From Astrocystis sublimbata (taxonomy: Eukaryota; Ascomycota; Sordariomycetes; Xylariales; Xylariaceae), in assembly GCA_022453515.1 (NCBI GenBank), contig JAJNNY010000006.1:806001-870000 (forward strand): a stretch of 64,000 nt of DNA. The letters run 5' to 3'. A model generated the notes under the pieces. It saw only the letters and a program-made list of their open reading frames with translations. It did not search any database and was not told the DNA's origin. Of this stretch, positions 34,772 through 48,233 are shown one piece after another. Position 1 is the first letter of the stretch. Each line of letters starts with the position of its first letter. Both the position numbers and the translations under genes were made by a program.

Positions 34772-36757
34772 ATGGGTAGCGTCATTTCAACACTCCGCCG
34801 AGTGCTCGGCCAAGCTTGTTCAACATTGATAGCGAAAGCATCTCCCATGGCCACTATTACCGGCATCACGGGTACCCAATTCCTCCCGGGTACTACGGCA
34901 TTTGACCTCAACAAGTACCAATATGCGACATCGACGTACGGGGTCGAGCGCGACCTCAATCCGGGCCTGATCGTGAGGCCAATGACGAAAGAGGACATCG
35001 TGCTGACGTTGAAGTATGCAAAAGAAAAGGGGGTAGCTGTTGCCATCAAGACTGGCGGCCACCAATACAGTGGAGCGTCGTCAACGAGTGCGCCTAACAT
35101 CCAATTGGATCTCGAAGACAGCTTCAAAGGGGCAGATGATCGGGCAATCTTCCGCAAAGATGGCAAAGCTTATGCTCGAACCAGTGTCAGCTGGAGCCTT
35201 GGAGAGTTCAATGCCTGGCTCACCGAAAACAAGGTGTTTGTGCCTCATGGGCAGTGTACAGAAGTACAGTGAGTTTTCTTCGGAGATCGTCGCTCCTCGT
35301 CAGTGGATGACAGCTCCCACTCAGCCCTAGGGGCTGAGTATTGCCTGAGGTGCTTGATGCTCAGAGAACTATATGAATCAGAAGACGACTAACTCATATG
35401 ATTTCAGTGTTGGTGGACATGTTCAAACCGGAGGTGCGAGCGTAGTTTTCTTCCAACTCGAAGCCTCTTACCGTCGTTGCAGGTCTTCGACAATATCAAA
35501 TAGCTAACATCGTGTGTCTTCAGGTTACGGACAATTAGCTCGCAGTTTCGGCCTCTTTGGAGATCATGTATTGTCTTTGGAGATCATCGACACTGATGGA
35601 AACTTCAAGGAAATCACCAAAACTAGCGACGCCGATCTCTTCTGGGCACTCTTAGGAGGCAGCCCCGGTAATCTCGGCGTCATAACCCATTTCACGATCC
35701 AAGTACATCAAGACGAGGACTATAACGGCTCGAGAGGCATGAAAGCGATGTACTTCTACGACACGAAGACGCTGAAGCGGTTGATGGACATCCTAGTCGA
35801 GATGTCAGACGACGAGAACTTTCCCAGAAATTACGACCTCTGTATCAGTGTACTGAGTTCTGCATTCCCGCTTCTTGACCTGTGGCCCGGGATCGACGAG
35901 GTAATGGCTCGCACACACCCCGAGCTCTACGGCAAAAACGGCCTCATCGCCTACCCCCGCGTCATCGTCGTGTACGCGCAGTGGGTTCCCTTCGAGAGCG
36001 GCGACCAGTGCGACTTCTCGTGGTTCGACCGCATCAAGGAGGGGTCGGACTTCATCCTCGGGAAAAGCGACGTGGAGGAGAAGCCGATGTCGCAGCTGAC
36101 GGGCGACTGGATCTTCCGCAACGTGAGAGAGTTCGAGAAGCCCTATGTCAAGCGCACGTACAGCACCAATTCGCGGACGCTGGGCAAGGACAACTGGGCC
36201 GAGTGGGTGGTCAATCGCCTCGATGCCATCGTCCGCCCCGAGCACAACCGTTGCTGGCTCTCGGCGCAGCTGCAGTGCATTGGTGGGAAGAACTCGATGT
36301 TCACGCGCAATGCAGACAACGGCACGGCCTTCAGCTGGAGAGATACTAGCCTCATATGCACAATGGATTGTTTTCAGTAAGTAACTCTTGGTTCCATTGC
36401 TACCAATGCCATATCGGCATTGGACTCAGCCGGACAAGTCTGTAAAGCGGCGGCATTTTTTCCGAGACTCTTATCAGAAAACTGACTGGGCGCCCCTACA
36501 GTAACCCCGAAACAAAGACTCGCGCCCAGGATTGGCAGAAGGTGAATGACGAGGAATCGATCGGACCGAAGGGTATCTTCTCAAAGCAGGACCGCCGGGT
36601 CCTTTGGGGGTCCTACGGAGATTGGAACCTCGATTCCGTCTGGAACTGCTACTACGAAGACCGCGCCAAGTACGATAAGCTTCGTCAGATTCGGAAGGCA
36701 GCTGACCCGTACGGCATTTTCACGCCCAATCCCTTTTGTGTCAAGCGTGCTGATTGA
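34772..36757 (+). CDS. berberine-bridge-enzyme-like FAD oxidase, 543 aa
   Basis: Four exons: 34772-35268, 35408-35433 (26 nt), 35524-36376, 36502-36757. The three junctions restore [28 protein letters not shown] and MDCF-HNPETKTR. The FAD_binding_4 (PCMH) domain spans about residues 60-240. Both covalent-FAD residues of true BBEs are visible: His97 in IKTGGHQYSG and Cys162 in PHGQC followed by VGGH. The BBE C-terminal domain ends in YDKLRQIRKAADPYGIFTPN. Family role: O2-dependent oxidation of an alcohol, sugar or alkaloid-like substrate. No signal peptide; instead the N-terminus MGSVIS fits an N-myristoylation consensus. The ATG at 34772 is chosen as first ATG in frame; ATG 34847 is an alternative. 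The bicovalent type is unusual in that most characterised homologues are secreted or vesicular. Confidence 0.92.
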
Positions 36758-37344
36758 TCGGGTGGCAAATCCACGTGATGGGTGTTTGGGGTCCAGTTAT
36801 CGGTAAATTTGGAATGAATTGAGATGGTATTTCTTTGTTCATTGCGCTGTTGGCACAGTCTTGTATGGAGCAGTGTACGATAGCAGGCCGGGGGGGGGGG
36901 CAAGTGTTGCTAATTTGATTCCAACTGTAATGCAGTGTTTCGGAGCATTGAGCGCAGCACTGATGATCTGATATGGGGATATACTATGTATTTCAGCTTA
37001 GCAAGCAGTAGTAGTCATGCGGTTGTCGCAAAAAGATATGCTCACAGTTATTAGATGCAACGCTCATCAATTTATTAAAAGGGCTTACAATTGTCTCGCG
37101 GTGAGAAGACCGCGGACGGTTCGATGAAGATTTGAAAGCCGAAACAAAAGAAAGCAGCCGCGACCATCTTCTGGCCTGGCTGTCGTGAGGTATCGAAACT
37201 CGTAGACCCATCTGCGCCATTCAGTATCATGTCCCAAATACCCCAGAACACCGAACCCCAGGACTCCATTTCCTGATACCTTATGATACATGATACATGA
37301 ATTATCCATTTTTCATTCCCCCCCGCTGATATTAATTGATCAAC
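36758..37344. other. intergenic between convergent genes
   Basis: 3' regions of the BBE oxidase (plus) and the DUF7053 gene (minus). An 11-G homopolymer spans 36890-36900. No gene. Confidence 0.55.
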
Positions 37345-38559
37345 CTAGCGACTCGGCCTCGCAAAGTCCGCGGGATTGTAGTTGTAGCTATAAGGGCGGT
37401 ATTTGTTGACGCGCCCCCACGATGATTTATCCGAGCCGTACTCCTCGGGTGTCTCGCGATGCGTCGCCAGCTCCACGGCGTACTTGTCGGGCGCCGGGGA
37501 TATGCGGTTTGTGATGCCTGGGTCGGATGCGAAAGACATGGGCCGGGTATCCTTTGCTGAGTTGTTGGGCTGATGTGACCACCGTTGGCCGGTCGGGTCG
37601 GAAGGGCTTGTCGGCGGTGGTTGTGACGACGGATCAGCGTGCAGAAAGTCGCCTGGCAGTTCCATGGGAAAGGACTGGCTCCCTGGGACATTTTGTGGAT
37701 TGTTGGGTAGTTCTACGTGTGTGTGAGCTGCTCGGCTCTCGTCGCCCATATGCTGCTGCATCTGCTGCCATTGAGGGGGGTATGGACCAAGAGAACCGGA
37801 CGTACCTGGGCGACTGCCTGGCCCGTAGATACTAGAAACCGGTCGTGGGACCTGATATGGTCTGGTTGGGGATGTCGGCGAGCCTTCGTAAAGGTTTAAA
37901 GGCGATCTCTGCGGCGACCTGGATTGATCCTCCAGTCCACCTGTGTATACCCTGTTCTGCGGATTGAACGTCTTCATTCTCCCGTCCTCGATCATGGCTT
38001 GCAGTATACCGGCATCCAACAACTCGGCCTTTTTAATGATGCGCTGCACCATCTCCTTGCTGGACGCTTTCATTTGCGCCTTCACTGTCGCGACCATGGC
38101 AATGTTGCATCGTATCTCAATGTCTTCCCGCAAATACAGCCCGTCCCTGGGCACGCCCAGCTCGGCGAGTCCGATCTCGGGTTGCTCCGGGGGTTCGACG
38201 CCCGGCTGGTTTCCGCCAATGCGATACTTGTTGCGCATGTCTATGTTCAAAGGGGCGTAGACATGGGTCTGCAGACCCCACGGCAGGTCGTGGAAGCATG
38301 CGTTGAAGGATATCTTGCCGGATCCGAACCTGCCCATGCCGGGCACGAACTGGACGCGTTCGGTGATCTCGTACCAGGTGGAGAAATACTCGTCGGAGGC
38401 GGCATCGCGCGGTGCCTTGATCTGCTTGTGGCCGAGGACGAGGGGGTTGAGGGTGATGACTTCGCCGTGGCTGTGGAGAATGTCGATGGCCAGCTGCCGG
38501 GGTATGAAGCTGGGAATGGGCGTGACGATCGTGTAGATCTCCTTCTTTCGAAGCACCAT
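37345..38559 (-). CDS. DUF7053-domain protein, 404 aa
   Basis: Single exon. Residues 1-185 form the conserved domain: EIYTIVTPIPSFIPRQLAID, HSHGEVITLNPLVLGHKQIK, STWYEITERVQFVPGMG, SFNACFHDLPWGLQTHVYAP and IGGNQPGVEPPE, the START/polyketide-cyclase-like pattern annotated as DUF7053 in ascomycetes. Residues about 215-404 are disordered and Pro/Ser/Gln-rich (SPTSPTRPYQVPRP, PPQWQQMQQHMGD), likely a flexible or regulatory tail. No signal peptide or membrane segment. The start ATG follows a GCTTCGAAAGAAGG-type context with no earlier in-frame ATG. The function is unknown to me; lipid or small-hydrophobe binding would be a guess from the fold type. The gene is widely conserved, so probably core rather than accessory. 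Confidence 0.85.
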   Translation of the reverse strand: MVLRKKEIYTIVTPIPSFIPRQLAIDILHSHGEVITLNPLVLGHKQIKAPRDAASDEYFSTWYEITERVQFVPGMGRFGSGKISFNACFHDLPWGLQTHVYAPLNIDMRNKYRIGGNQPGVEPPEQPEIGLAELGVPRDGLYLREDIEIRCNIAMVATVKAQMKASSKEMVQRIIKKAELLDAGILQAMIEDGRMKTFNPQNRVYTGGLEDQSRSPQRSPLNLYEGSPTSPTRPYQVPRPVSSIYGPGSRPGTSGSLGPYPPQWQQMQQHMGDESRAAHTHVELPNNPQNVPGSQSFPMELPGDFLHADPSSQPPPTSPSDPTGQRWSHQPNNSAKDTRPMSFASDPGITNRISPAPDKYAVELATHRETPEEYGSDKSSWGRVNKYRPYSYNYNPADFARPSR

Positions 38560-40985
38560 CGTGAGGACGTGTCGCGGCGAGCGACTCGATCTGGCTGTGG
38601 TGTTGACGTTTGCGATTGCGACTGCGACTGTATGTGTGCAGAGGAGAGAGAGAGAGAGCAGGGAGACCAGAGACCAGCGACCAGAGACTTGAGCGCTCAG
38701 ACTGGGCGCAGCGCAGCGTGTGTAATTGTCTTTGTCTCACGTCGTTTTTTGCCAAGTTCGCTACTAACAATTGGATCCAGCGCAGACCCCCCTTGGCGAG
38801 CTTGGTGCCACCGACTGGGATGTCTATTATTGGGAGTTGTCTTGGTATCTTGTTGGGCGGAATTCAGTATTATGTGCCCAGGGCCATGGCAGGTTCTAAA
38901 TACTTGTCTCTGGCGCACTACACCACCCCCGAGTCGTTTGCTTGGAAGGCTGGCTTTCAAGGCTAGCACAATAGATCGTTTGGAGAAAGCAGCACAATAC
39001 TAGTAGTTGCTGGCTTTGAAGGGCAGCGCAACAATAAACTAGCGAGATAGACAGACGCTGCGCCGAGCGAGGATCCACACACCATAAAGATGGACAGGCT
39101 CGACTGGCTCGACTGGTAAAGAGGTGAACAGAACAGGTCGCAGGTGAACAGCACCAAGTTCCTGACTCAGGAGATGTCTACTAGTACGATAGCTGATTGA
39201 GTTCTGACGACTTCCTACAAGCATCCATCCGTGCACATCGAGCTTCGGCGCAGTTTTCTGTCCAGCCTTCTGTGTAGTGTTCCCGAGGCCAGGCCTCTCT
39301 CGCCTCTTTCCGCTCCTCCATCCCGGCTAGTAGTCGACAGTTGTTGACCTAAACGTACCGACGCAGTGGACAAAGCGGAGCTAACAGGCTTCGTAGCTTG
39401 CTCAGCCTGTCTGTCAACGATGCGCTATCCTGTCATCGGTCCATCCATACTTTTGACAGGATTAAGTAATTCCCGCCCGAATAACCATGCGATCCATGGT
39501 CTCGGGGCTGGCAACAAGCGAGCGCTTACAATGGATGTGCTGTACTATGTATTACGGACTGTCAACAAACACCTCAGGCAAAGCAGAACCAGGTTTATGT
39601 TGGTGTCTTTGCTGCTGTCCAGACTGTTGTCGACTGCCCTTGGCGACGCACGAAGGGGCCCGGCTCCGGCTGCTTAAGGTCTGGGCAGAGCCAAAGTTGG
39701 GACGAGGCTTAGGTCTTACATCAGGGAGCATGGCTCGCATGGGTCTGTCCGTCCGTCTCTGTCCATGGCTGCCCTTTGATAGGCTCTTACTTAAACGAAG
39801 CCTACTCGGCCTACTGACATCCAGACAGTGTTGATGGCCCCCAAGTTCCCCCAGTTTCCCCAAGTTCCAAGCTTTTTATCTAACGAACCCTATTGAACGG
39901 CCGCACTTTGGAAGGGTTGCCAACTCGCAAGTATGACATAAGTCTTAGTACCGCACGGCATCGCCACATCCCAGTACCAATCACCTTGGCGCTTGCGATA
40001 TTCTCCCTCCCGGCTAGCCGGACATCCGTCACCCGGTCCCAGCCCACCGGCAACCGCTCTTCCCCTCCCTCCCCCTCTATCACAAGATGAAAAAGGCAAC
40101 CAAGCGGTGTCTGTTGGGCTGCAACTTGGCATCCGTACCAGCACAAGGTCAAGAGGTAGGTAGCTTGGCGCTATCTTAGTTCGGACTTACCCCAAGCCAA
40201 CCTTAGCGCCGTGCTACTCCTAGTTTGTGGTAGTTGTTGTTTACTGCGCAAAAGAATGTCATATGCGACCGCACTATTGAAAATACAGCCCCCCTCCAAA
40301 AGTGCATCATCATTGAATCCCGCTCTTCGGCTGAGTCGCAACAAAACACTTACTTGCCTGAGGGTCCAATCACAGACTATCAGGACACAATATGACGGGC
40401 CGCATGAAAAGTGTCAGTCAGCTACCGCGTTGGTTCTTTAATTCTATCTGTTTCGAGTTACATACTACATCCATACACCGCCCCAGCACTTATTTCATTA
40501 GGGATATTGAACACTTCATACTATACTATAGCCCATTCTATTTCCAGCATAGCAAAACACGGACAAAAAGACCGCTCGGTTAGCTGATGCTATCATCATC
40601 TCGCAGCGGTATTTCGATAAGACCTTAGATACAGCGCCCAATTAAAATGACAATGACCAAAACCGAAAATTCTCAAGTTGAGCCGACTAGCGCCCTTAGT
40701 TGGGAAGTCAACATGCCGCTGCTCTCATAAGTACTTTTTATACAGCTTGCTTCTTGTCGTAAGAGTTCCTAGGTCTGTAGCAGGCATGTCTCTAACGATA
40801 CTCGCGGGAAAGAGAAAACGGTGCCTTGTTGATGGGACACGAGAACGAAGTGTTACAGTCACAGTGTGGTAACATGACTATAACTGATTGGATTTGACAT
40901 TTCGCTTTACTTTATTGATGCATCACCTCGATGGTCGACGATTAAGTAAGGTATGTAAATCTAGCAACCCATCGTGTTGCAATTT
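38560..40985. other. intergenic, no gene seen
   Basis: About 2.4 kb without a supportable gene. Begins with a GA-rich run (38641-38662) followed by imperfect GAGACCA copies in the leader of the DUF7053 gene. A direct repeat of GGCTCGACT lies near 39098. Frames of 60-118 codons are composition artefacts. Confidence 0.5.
38641..38662. repeat. GA-rich microsatellite
   Basis: Imperfect (GA)n run about 80 bp upstream of the DUF7053 start codon, in its presumed leader. Confidence 0.7.
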
Positions 40986-43217
40986 CTATCTTCTTGACAC
41001 AATGACAGAGTTGCTGTCTCTGGTATCGTCTTGATAATTCCTCTTTGTCCCAGTCACGCGCAACTTCAGCTTAGACCGTTTGTGTCCAGCAGTCGGGGCG
41101 TACCTGACCGTTTGACCCTGCTTCACGGTGAACGATGCACCACTTGCGTGTCCGTTGACAATCCACTGTGCCTGGAGGGCAACACCCGGGTCCCATCGGC
41201 CAACGGCCGCCTTGATGACCGGCCCGCATTTAGCATTGTGCGTGTAGGAAAGGGTTGGCTTGTGCTGGCGCTTCAATGCAGCGCCGTGTCCGCCCACTCG
41301 AATGATGTCCTCGAATCTATTTCCGCGACTTGAAGACTTGGTGCGACTTCTAGACAGCAGCGTCTTTCCTCCCGGGCTATGGTCTTGAATCCAACTGGAG
41401 ACAAGTTCCAGGTAATCCCAAGTCTCGCGGCGTTGGTAGTTTCCACCATGTGTCTGGCCAGGTGTTATAGTCACATTGGCCCAACTGGATCCCCCAAGGC
41501 CGTTGACCTGCTTTTCGAAAGCGGCCACTCCTCCGTTAAGATAGTAATTGTCATGAGTGCCGACGTAGATGTAGATGCGCCCGCGGAGCACCTCGCCGAG
41601 TTTCTTGGCGCTATTCCAGTTGCTGGAAATGTAATGGGACAGGTCGAATTCTTTCCAGTATTCGACAGCCTCGGGGTAGATTTCACCCGTGACTTTGTCC
41701 CAAGGCTCTAATGGGTATCCATTGAGTCCTTGGACACCAAACACGGCATTCCAGACATCCCATTGCAACGAGGACCGCGAAGAGGTACCAAAGACATGCT
41801 CCCAGTGGTTTTCTTGCTCGACAGTGGCTTCGACGATCTCGGTGTCATTTATAAACGTACGGATGGAGCCAATCTTGTCGCCATTGGCGTTCTGGTAAGC
41901 ATTCTTGTTGGTGTATAATGGGATAGCCTGGTGGCTATGGAAATCCAGTGAGTCTGGATAGGACGAGAAGCAGGCACCAAAGAGGTCTGGTCTGAAGATG
42001 ACGCTTGCAGCCGATATCCAACCTCCAGTTGAACCACCGTCCTGGATTCGCGCGTAGGGCTGCGCAATAGTGTTGAATTTCCGGTCGATGTACGGGATCA
42101 ATTCCTCATTGATGGCATCGCCATACGGTCCCATGTTCGCCGTGTTTACCCCATAAGAGTCATCGTAATATGGAGCCTCGTGGCGGAAGGCAACAATGAT
42201 CAGCTTCGGCGTTGGCCGATCAGAGGTTCCGTTAACGCCTGGGATGATGCCATTATCCCACGCTGCCGTGAAGTCGGCCCTTGTACCATACCCATAGGCG
42301 CCTCGCCCCCCGGTCCAATGGTTCTGGTCATAGAGGACAGGGTATCGGGTGTGTTCGTCTGCAGCGTCATATCCCGCAGGGAGCAGGACGTTTGCGCCAA
42401 CATACATGTCACGGCCCCAGAAATGACTGAGTATTTTGCTCCTAATCTTCACATACTTCAAGCGCTCGGTGTCGGCATAATTGCCTTGCGAGCAGCCTCC
42501 GACCTCCTTGCCTTTGAAGGCTTCAACTGGTTCTACTCCGTTGAAAGCGAGCTTGATGGTCTGCGGGCCGCCATGCACCTCGAGATCAAGTGCTCGTGTA
42601 GTGAGGCTTCCCACGCCGTCGACGTTGGGAGCACCATCTCCACAAGGAAACTTCAGATGCACCTCGGAGCCATCACTCCGCCTGACTTTTTCATAGGGAT
42701 TCAGGAAGGCCTGGACCCGGTATGTGCCAGCTGGAACATCGTCTAGTAGATCAAAGTTAACACCTGGACTCTCCCAACACGCGACATAGGACGATTCAGA
42801 AGCATGCAGGCACAATGTTGTTGACTATACAACTTGAGCTTTCAAACGCGGTCGAGGCATGACAGTGAGGATTTTCGGAATCTCCTTACCAATGCTATCA
42901 AGTGGGAAACCTGTTACGCCCGTCGCGGTATTGTTGGGGCCTCCGCCAGACAAGGTGACAATGTCATCGGCGCCGAACTGGAAGACGTTCATGCCGAACA
43001 TCTTGTTCGGTGTCGAGGTGACATCGGTGTCCTCGAGGGGGTCGGTCCCATTCGGCGCGAACATGAGTACCACACGACCGTCCACATTGCCTTTGAGGAT
43101 GTTGCCCCCGACCGAAATCTGCAAGCGAAGGTTGTCGACCCCGAGGACGGTCCCCGGGAGGAAGGCCGCGCCGGCGACAATGAGCGACGCCCATCGAGCC
43201 TTGTTGAAACAAACCAT
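40986..43217 (-). CDS. large secreted esterase-like protein, 694 aa
   Basis: Exon 1 is 42890-43217 and exon 2 is 40986-42742. The 147-nt intron (GTAAGG ... CTACTAG) gives GFPLDSI-DDVPAGTYRVQAF in frame; reading through would hit a stop. Signal peptide: MVCFNKARWASLIVAGAAFL, cleaved near VLG. Residues 28-150 are a beta-rich N-terminal part (LRLQISVGGNILKGNVDGRV). From about 215 an alpha/beta-hydrolase of the esterase-D/tannase-like type follows: VGANVLLPAGYD, YPVLYDQNHW, IIVAFRHEAPYYDDSYGV, EELIPYIDRKFN, and a nucleophile elbow in RIQDGGSTGGWISAA (GxSxG). Asp and His candidates lie in YVGTHDNYYLNGG and TPGQTHGGNY. Probably hydrolyses an ester or a polymer outside the cell; the substrate is unknown. 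Family length in fungi is similar (about 650-720 aa). Confidence 0.85.
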
Positions 43218-44095
43218 GCTGAAGTGCGATGGAAATTTGCATTAAGAAAGTTCAAGCACCACACACGCGAAAAATGGGCTAGATAAGCATGTCTACTCAC
43301 ATATGCGCGTTCGCAGTGTGGGGATTGCCATAATACACCTAGGCACCTTGGAACCATATTCAGTGTGCATACGAGTACGAGTAGACATCGCACTGCTCGA
43401 TTGACATTTCATACTGTGTTTGCCAAATAGCCAGAGCGTGCAGGACCAGGTTGTAAATGGAATATGGCGAGCGCTACAATACCTACATGTAGGTCTTATC
43501 AGTCGCATGCCTTGCAGACCTGTGATAAGGGAAATTAGCTGGGGTACTTAGTAGCAACACTCGATGACCTGCCTCTTCTGCCAAGATATCCCGGCACAGG
43601 CCTAAGCTGGCGCTAAGTACATGAACTTCTTAGAAGACCTGCCTTTTCAGTAAGATAACATCACTTATAGTATTATCGCTCTTCCGAATGAAGACTCAAC
43701 AATACTATCGAGTCACCGTGAACAACAATTTGGGGAAATCATCGTAGATACTGACGTCACATACATGCGACACAACGAGGAACTAAATGTTGGTCGAAGG
43801 AATCACTCCGTGAGGTGAAAGTTGATGGCAGTATGACTGACTACAGAGGGGTTCAAAATTGACGCATTGGTGAACAAATGATTAATATTCATGATAGAAT
43901 GTGATATCTTCTCAGAGGAGCGTTGCTTGAGTTGTTTCGCAAAGTGTCACTTTTATTCAGATGAAGGTCTCTCGCCCAATTCAGATTTTCGCGAAATTAA
44001 CTACATGTTTTCGGTATTAGGTAACGGGGTTGTTGCCCAGTTTCCCAAATCCATACCAGCAAAAACGATACGTAGACTAAGTACCCAAGTTCTCC
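43218..44095. other. intergenic, no gene seen
   Basis: No supportable coding frame. The left part is the promoter of the leftward esterase gene. Confidence 0.55.
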
Positions 44096-45682
44096 TTATA
44101 CGTCCACAAGGCTTTTAGCAGCCTCAGCGCCCGCAATCCTACCAAACACAGCACACTCCAGCAACGACGAGCCTCCGAGGCGATTATCGCCATGTATCCC
44201 ACCCGTGATCTCTCCCGCAGCCCACACGCCCCGAATAGGCGCCAATTCACCACCTTCTTTCAGCTGTCCCAGGACCTGAGCCTTGGTGTTGAACGCGACG
44301 CCGCCCATCGTGAAATGCGTCACGGGCGTGACCGTGCCGACGGCGACCTCTTCCTCCCGGTTCGCCTCGTCCGGCAGTAAGCGCCAGTGGCCGAACGTCT
44401 TCCGCCCGAACTCGTCATCCTTGCCCGCCTGCACAGCCGCCGCGTACTTGTCGATGGCCGCGATGACGGCAGGCGAGAGGTCCTTCACCTTCTTCTTCTG
44501 CATCAGCCCCTTGAAGAGATAGAAGCCGAGATGCGAGCCCGTCGCCTCGCAGGCACCCGGGTCGAGGAGTAGCGTGACGTCCCACTGGCGGACATCGTCG
44601 CCGAGCTGGGCGCGCGGCAGCGCCATGATAGTGTCGCTAGCGACGTCTCGACGCTCCATCTCATTGACGAATCGCTTGCCTTCTGCGCTCAGCATGATGC
44701 CGCCCTCGCCGCGCAGCGCCTCAGCCGCGAGGAACTTGTAGGTCGCCTTGGGGTCCTTGGGGTCTACGAATCCCGTCGGATGGATCTGCACGCTGTCCAT
44801 ATCGACAAAGGCCGCCCCGACATCAGCCAATAACCCATGCGACGCCGGGCGCGCGTCGTTGGTGGACGGCATGCCCGCGAGATCCGGACGGTGCTTCGCT
44901 AGCAACCCGTTCGCGTCGCCCGCGAACCCGCCCGCTGCGAAGACCACGGGGCCCAGCAGCTCCCGTGTCTCGCCATCGACCGTGTACTTCACCCCGGTCA
45001 CGGCTCCGTCCTCGGCCACTGTGAGAGCCTGCACGTCCGCGGATGAAGTAAGCGTGAATCTCTCGTCGGCGCCCAATTTCTTCAACAGCGCCACCACGAT
45101 GGCGGCGCCTGGCGGGGGTTCCGTGGTCCCACGATGCGTGCGGGCCACGCTGTGACCGCCAAGCTGCGCGACGGTAGTCATGTCAACGCCGATATCGTTC
45201 GCGAGCCAGTCTACCGCCTCGGCAGACTGTGATGTCAGCCTCTCGATGAGCGTCTTTCTCTCCAGCTCCGTGACGACATTGTTGCCTGATGGTTGTGATT
45301 GCGACAACCGCGCGCCCGCCGAGCGCGTTGAGTCGTCGAAGAACTTGGTGATGTCATCGTCGGTGATATTCTTGGCTTTCTGGAACCGCGTGGGGGCGCC
45401 GTTGATGCCGGAGGATGCTTTGATGCTGTTGCCGCCGGGTTTCGGCGCGCGGTCGAGCATGTGCACCCGCGGCGCTCCCGCCTTGAGGGCCTCATAAGCC
45501 GCCGATAGCCCCGCAAGGCCCGAGCCCACTGTGATGACGGACTTGGACATGCTCTTGAATTCTTCTGCTATAATGTGAGATTTGATGTTAGTATGCGCGC
45601 TGTGATAATATGACATGCAGAAGATCGCTGCCGCGACCCCGATTCCGAAGTAGATTAGTGAAGAGCGACTGCAATGTCGCAT
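44096..45682 (-). CDS. OSM1: soluble fumarate reductase (flavocytochrome-c/Osm1 family), 528 aa
   Basis: Single exon; the first ATG is at 45682. The N-terminus MRHCSRSSLIYFGIGVAAAI with a hydrophobic stretch looks like an ER or mitochondrial signal-anchor. The FAD-binding Rossmann start follows: SVITVGSGLAGLSAAYEALK (GxGxxG). Other family motifs are in order: GGNSIKASSGINGA, QLGGHSVARTHRG, FAAGGFAGD, DSVQIHPTGFVDP, ALRGEGGIMLSAEGKRFVNE (with the catalytic Arg), THFTMGGVAF and AGEITGGIHGDNRLGGSSLL. In yeast the enzyme uses reduced flavins to turn fumarate into succinate and helps reoxidise FADH2 during oxygen limitation and in ER or mitochondrial disulfide formation. A second in-frame ATG (MSKSVITVG) would give a form without the anchor, so two locations are possible. 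The GC content of this gene is higher than its flanks. Confidence 0.95.
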   Translation of the reverse strand: MRHCSRSSLIYFGIGVAAAIFCMSYYHSAHTNIKSHIIAEEFKSMSKSVITVGSGLAGLSAAYEALKAGAPRVHMLDRAPKPGGNSIKASSGINGAPTRFQKAKNITDDDITKFFDDSTRSAGARLSQSQPSGNNVVTELERKTLIERLTSQSAEAVDWLANDIGVDMTTVAQLGGHSVARTHRGTTEPPPGAAIVVALLKKLGADERFTLTSSADVQALTVAEDGAVTGVKYTVDGETRELLGPVVFAAGGFAGDANGLLAKHRPDLAGMPSTNDARPASHGLLADVGAAFVDMDSVQIHPTGFVDPKDPKATYKFLAAEALRGEGGIMLSAEGKRFVNEMERRDVASDTIMALPRAQLGDDVRQWDVTLLLDPGACEATGSHLGFYLFKGLMQKKKVKDLSPAVIAAIDKYAAAVQAGKDDEFGRKTFGHWRLLPDEANREEEVAVGTVTPVTHFTMGGVAFNTKAQVLGQLKEGGELAPIRGVWAAGEITGGIHGDNRLGGSSLLECAVFGRIAGAEAAKSLVDV

Positions 45683-46210
45683 TGGGAGAGTGTGTCCTTG
45701 ATGTAAAAGGAATGAGTTTCTCTTGCAATTTTGTCCCAAGAACAATACGTGTTATGGCTGAGGGCGCTCACCGATCTATCAACAAGATTATCGTATGATG
45801 CAATTTGATCGTACGATGCGAGTCCTCCGGAGCTGACAACAAGTCAGATGATGTAGTGCTTTGAAAACGCAGTACACCGAGACGATGACGGTCAATCCTA
45901 ACTTTCCCCGGCCGTGAGCTTACCTAGGTATCTCCAAGCCTGATCTGTTCGGTGTCGGTTTATGCTGCACACCGACGGCCCAACCCCGCCGACCGGGGTT
46001 GTGATTCTCTTTTTCTTGGCTACGTTGGCCCACTAAGTTGACTTCATAACACGAATTAAACATCGTGTTGAGTATGGTATAAAAGATATGTTTGTTTGAA
46101 TTTAGATTACCTAGGTATATTGGCTTCATTCATAGGAAACGCTCATTATCAATCGGCGAGGCATCTGAGTGCATTCAATTAAGCGCAGACACAAATTCCA
46201 GTTGCCCCTC
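45683..46210. other. intergenic between two minus-strand genes
   Basis: Upstream of the fumarate reductase and downstream of phosphoglucomutase. ACCTAGGTAT words at 45923-45932 and 46109-46118. No gene. Confidence 0.55.

Positions 46211-48233
<2,023 letters not shown>

Noticed and set aside
35805..36349. 146-155-codon antisense and alternate frames in the BBE oxidase
   Set aside because: Shadows of the well-supported BBE exon 3.
27900..37000. Complete secondary-metabolite cluster (lyase, acyltransferase, sulfatase, BBE)
   Set aside because: No polyketide, peptide, terpene or other core synthase, no pathway regulator and one of the genes is a fragment. Kept only as a weak idea.
37924..39003. 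359-codon plus-strand frame opposite the DUF7053 gene
   Set aside because: It overlaps a conserved gene on the other strand, has no recognisable domain and a composition expected from antisense translation.
42834..43286. Plus-strand frames of about 130-150 codons opposite the esterase signal-peptide exon
   Set aside because: Antisense shadows of exon 1 of the secreted esterase-like gene.
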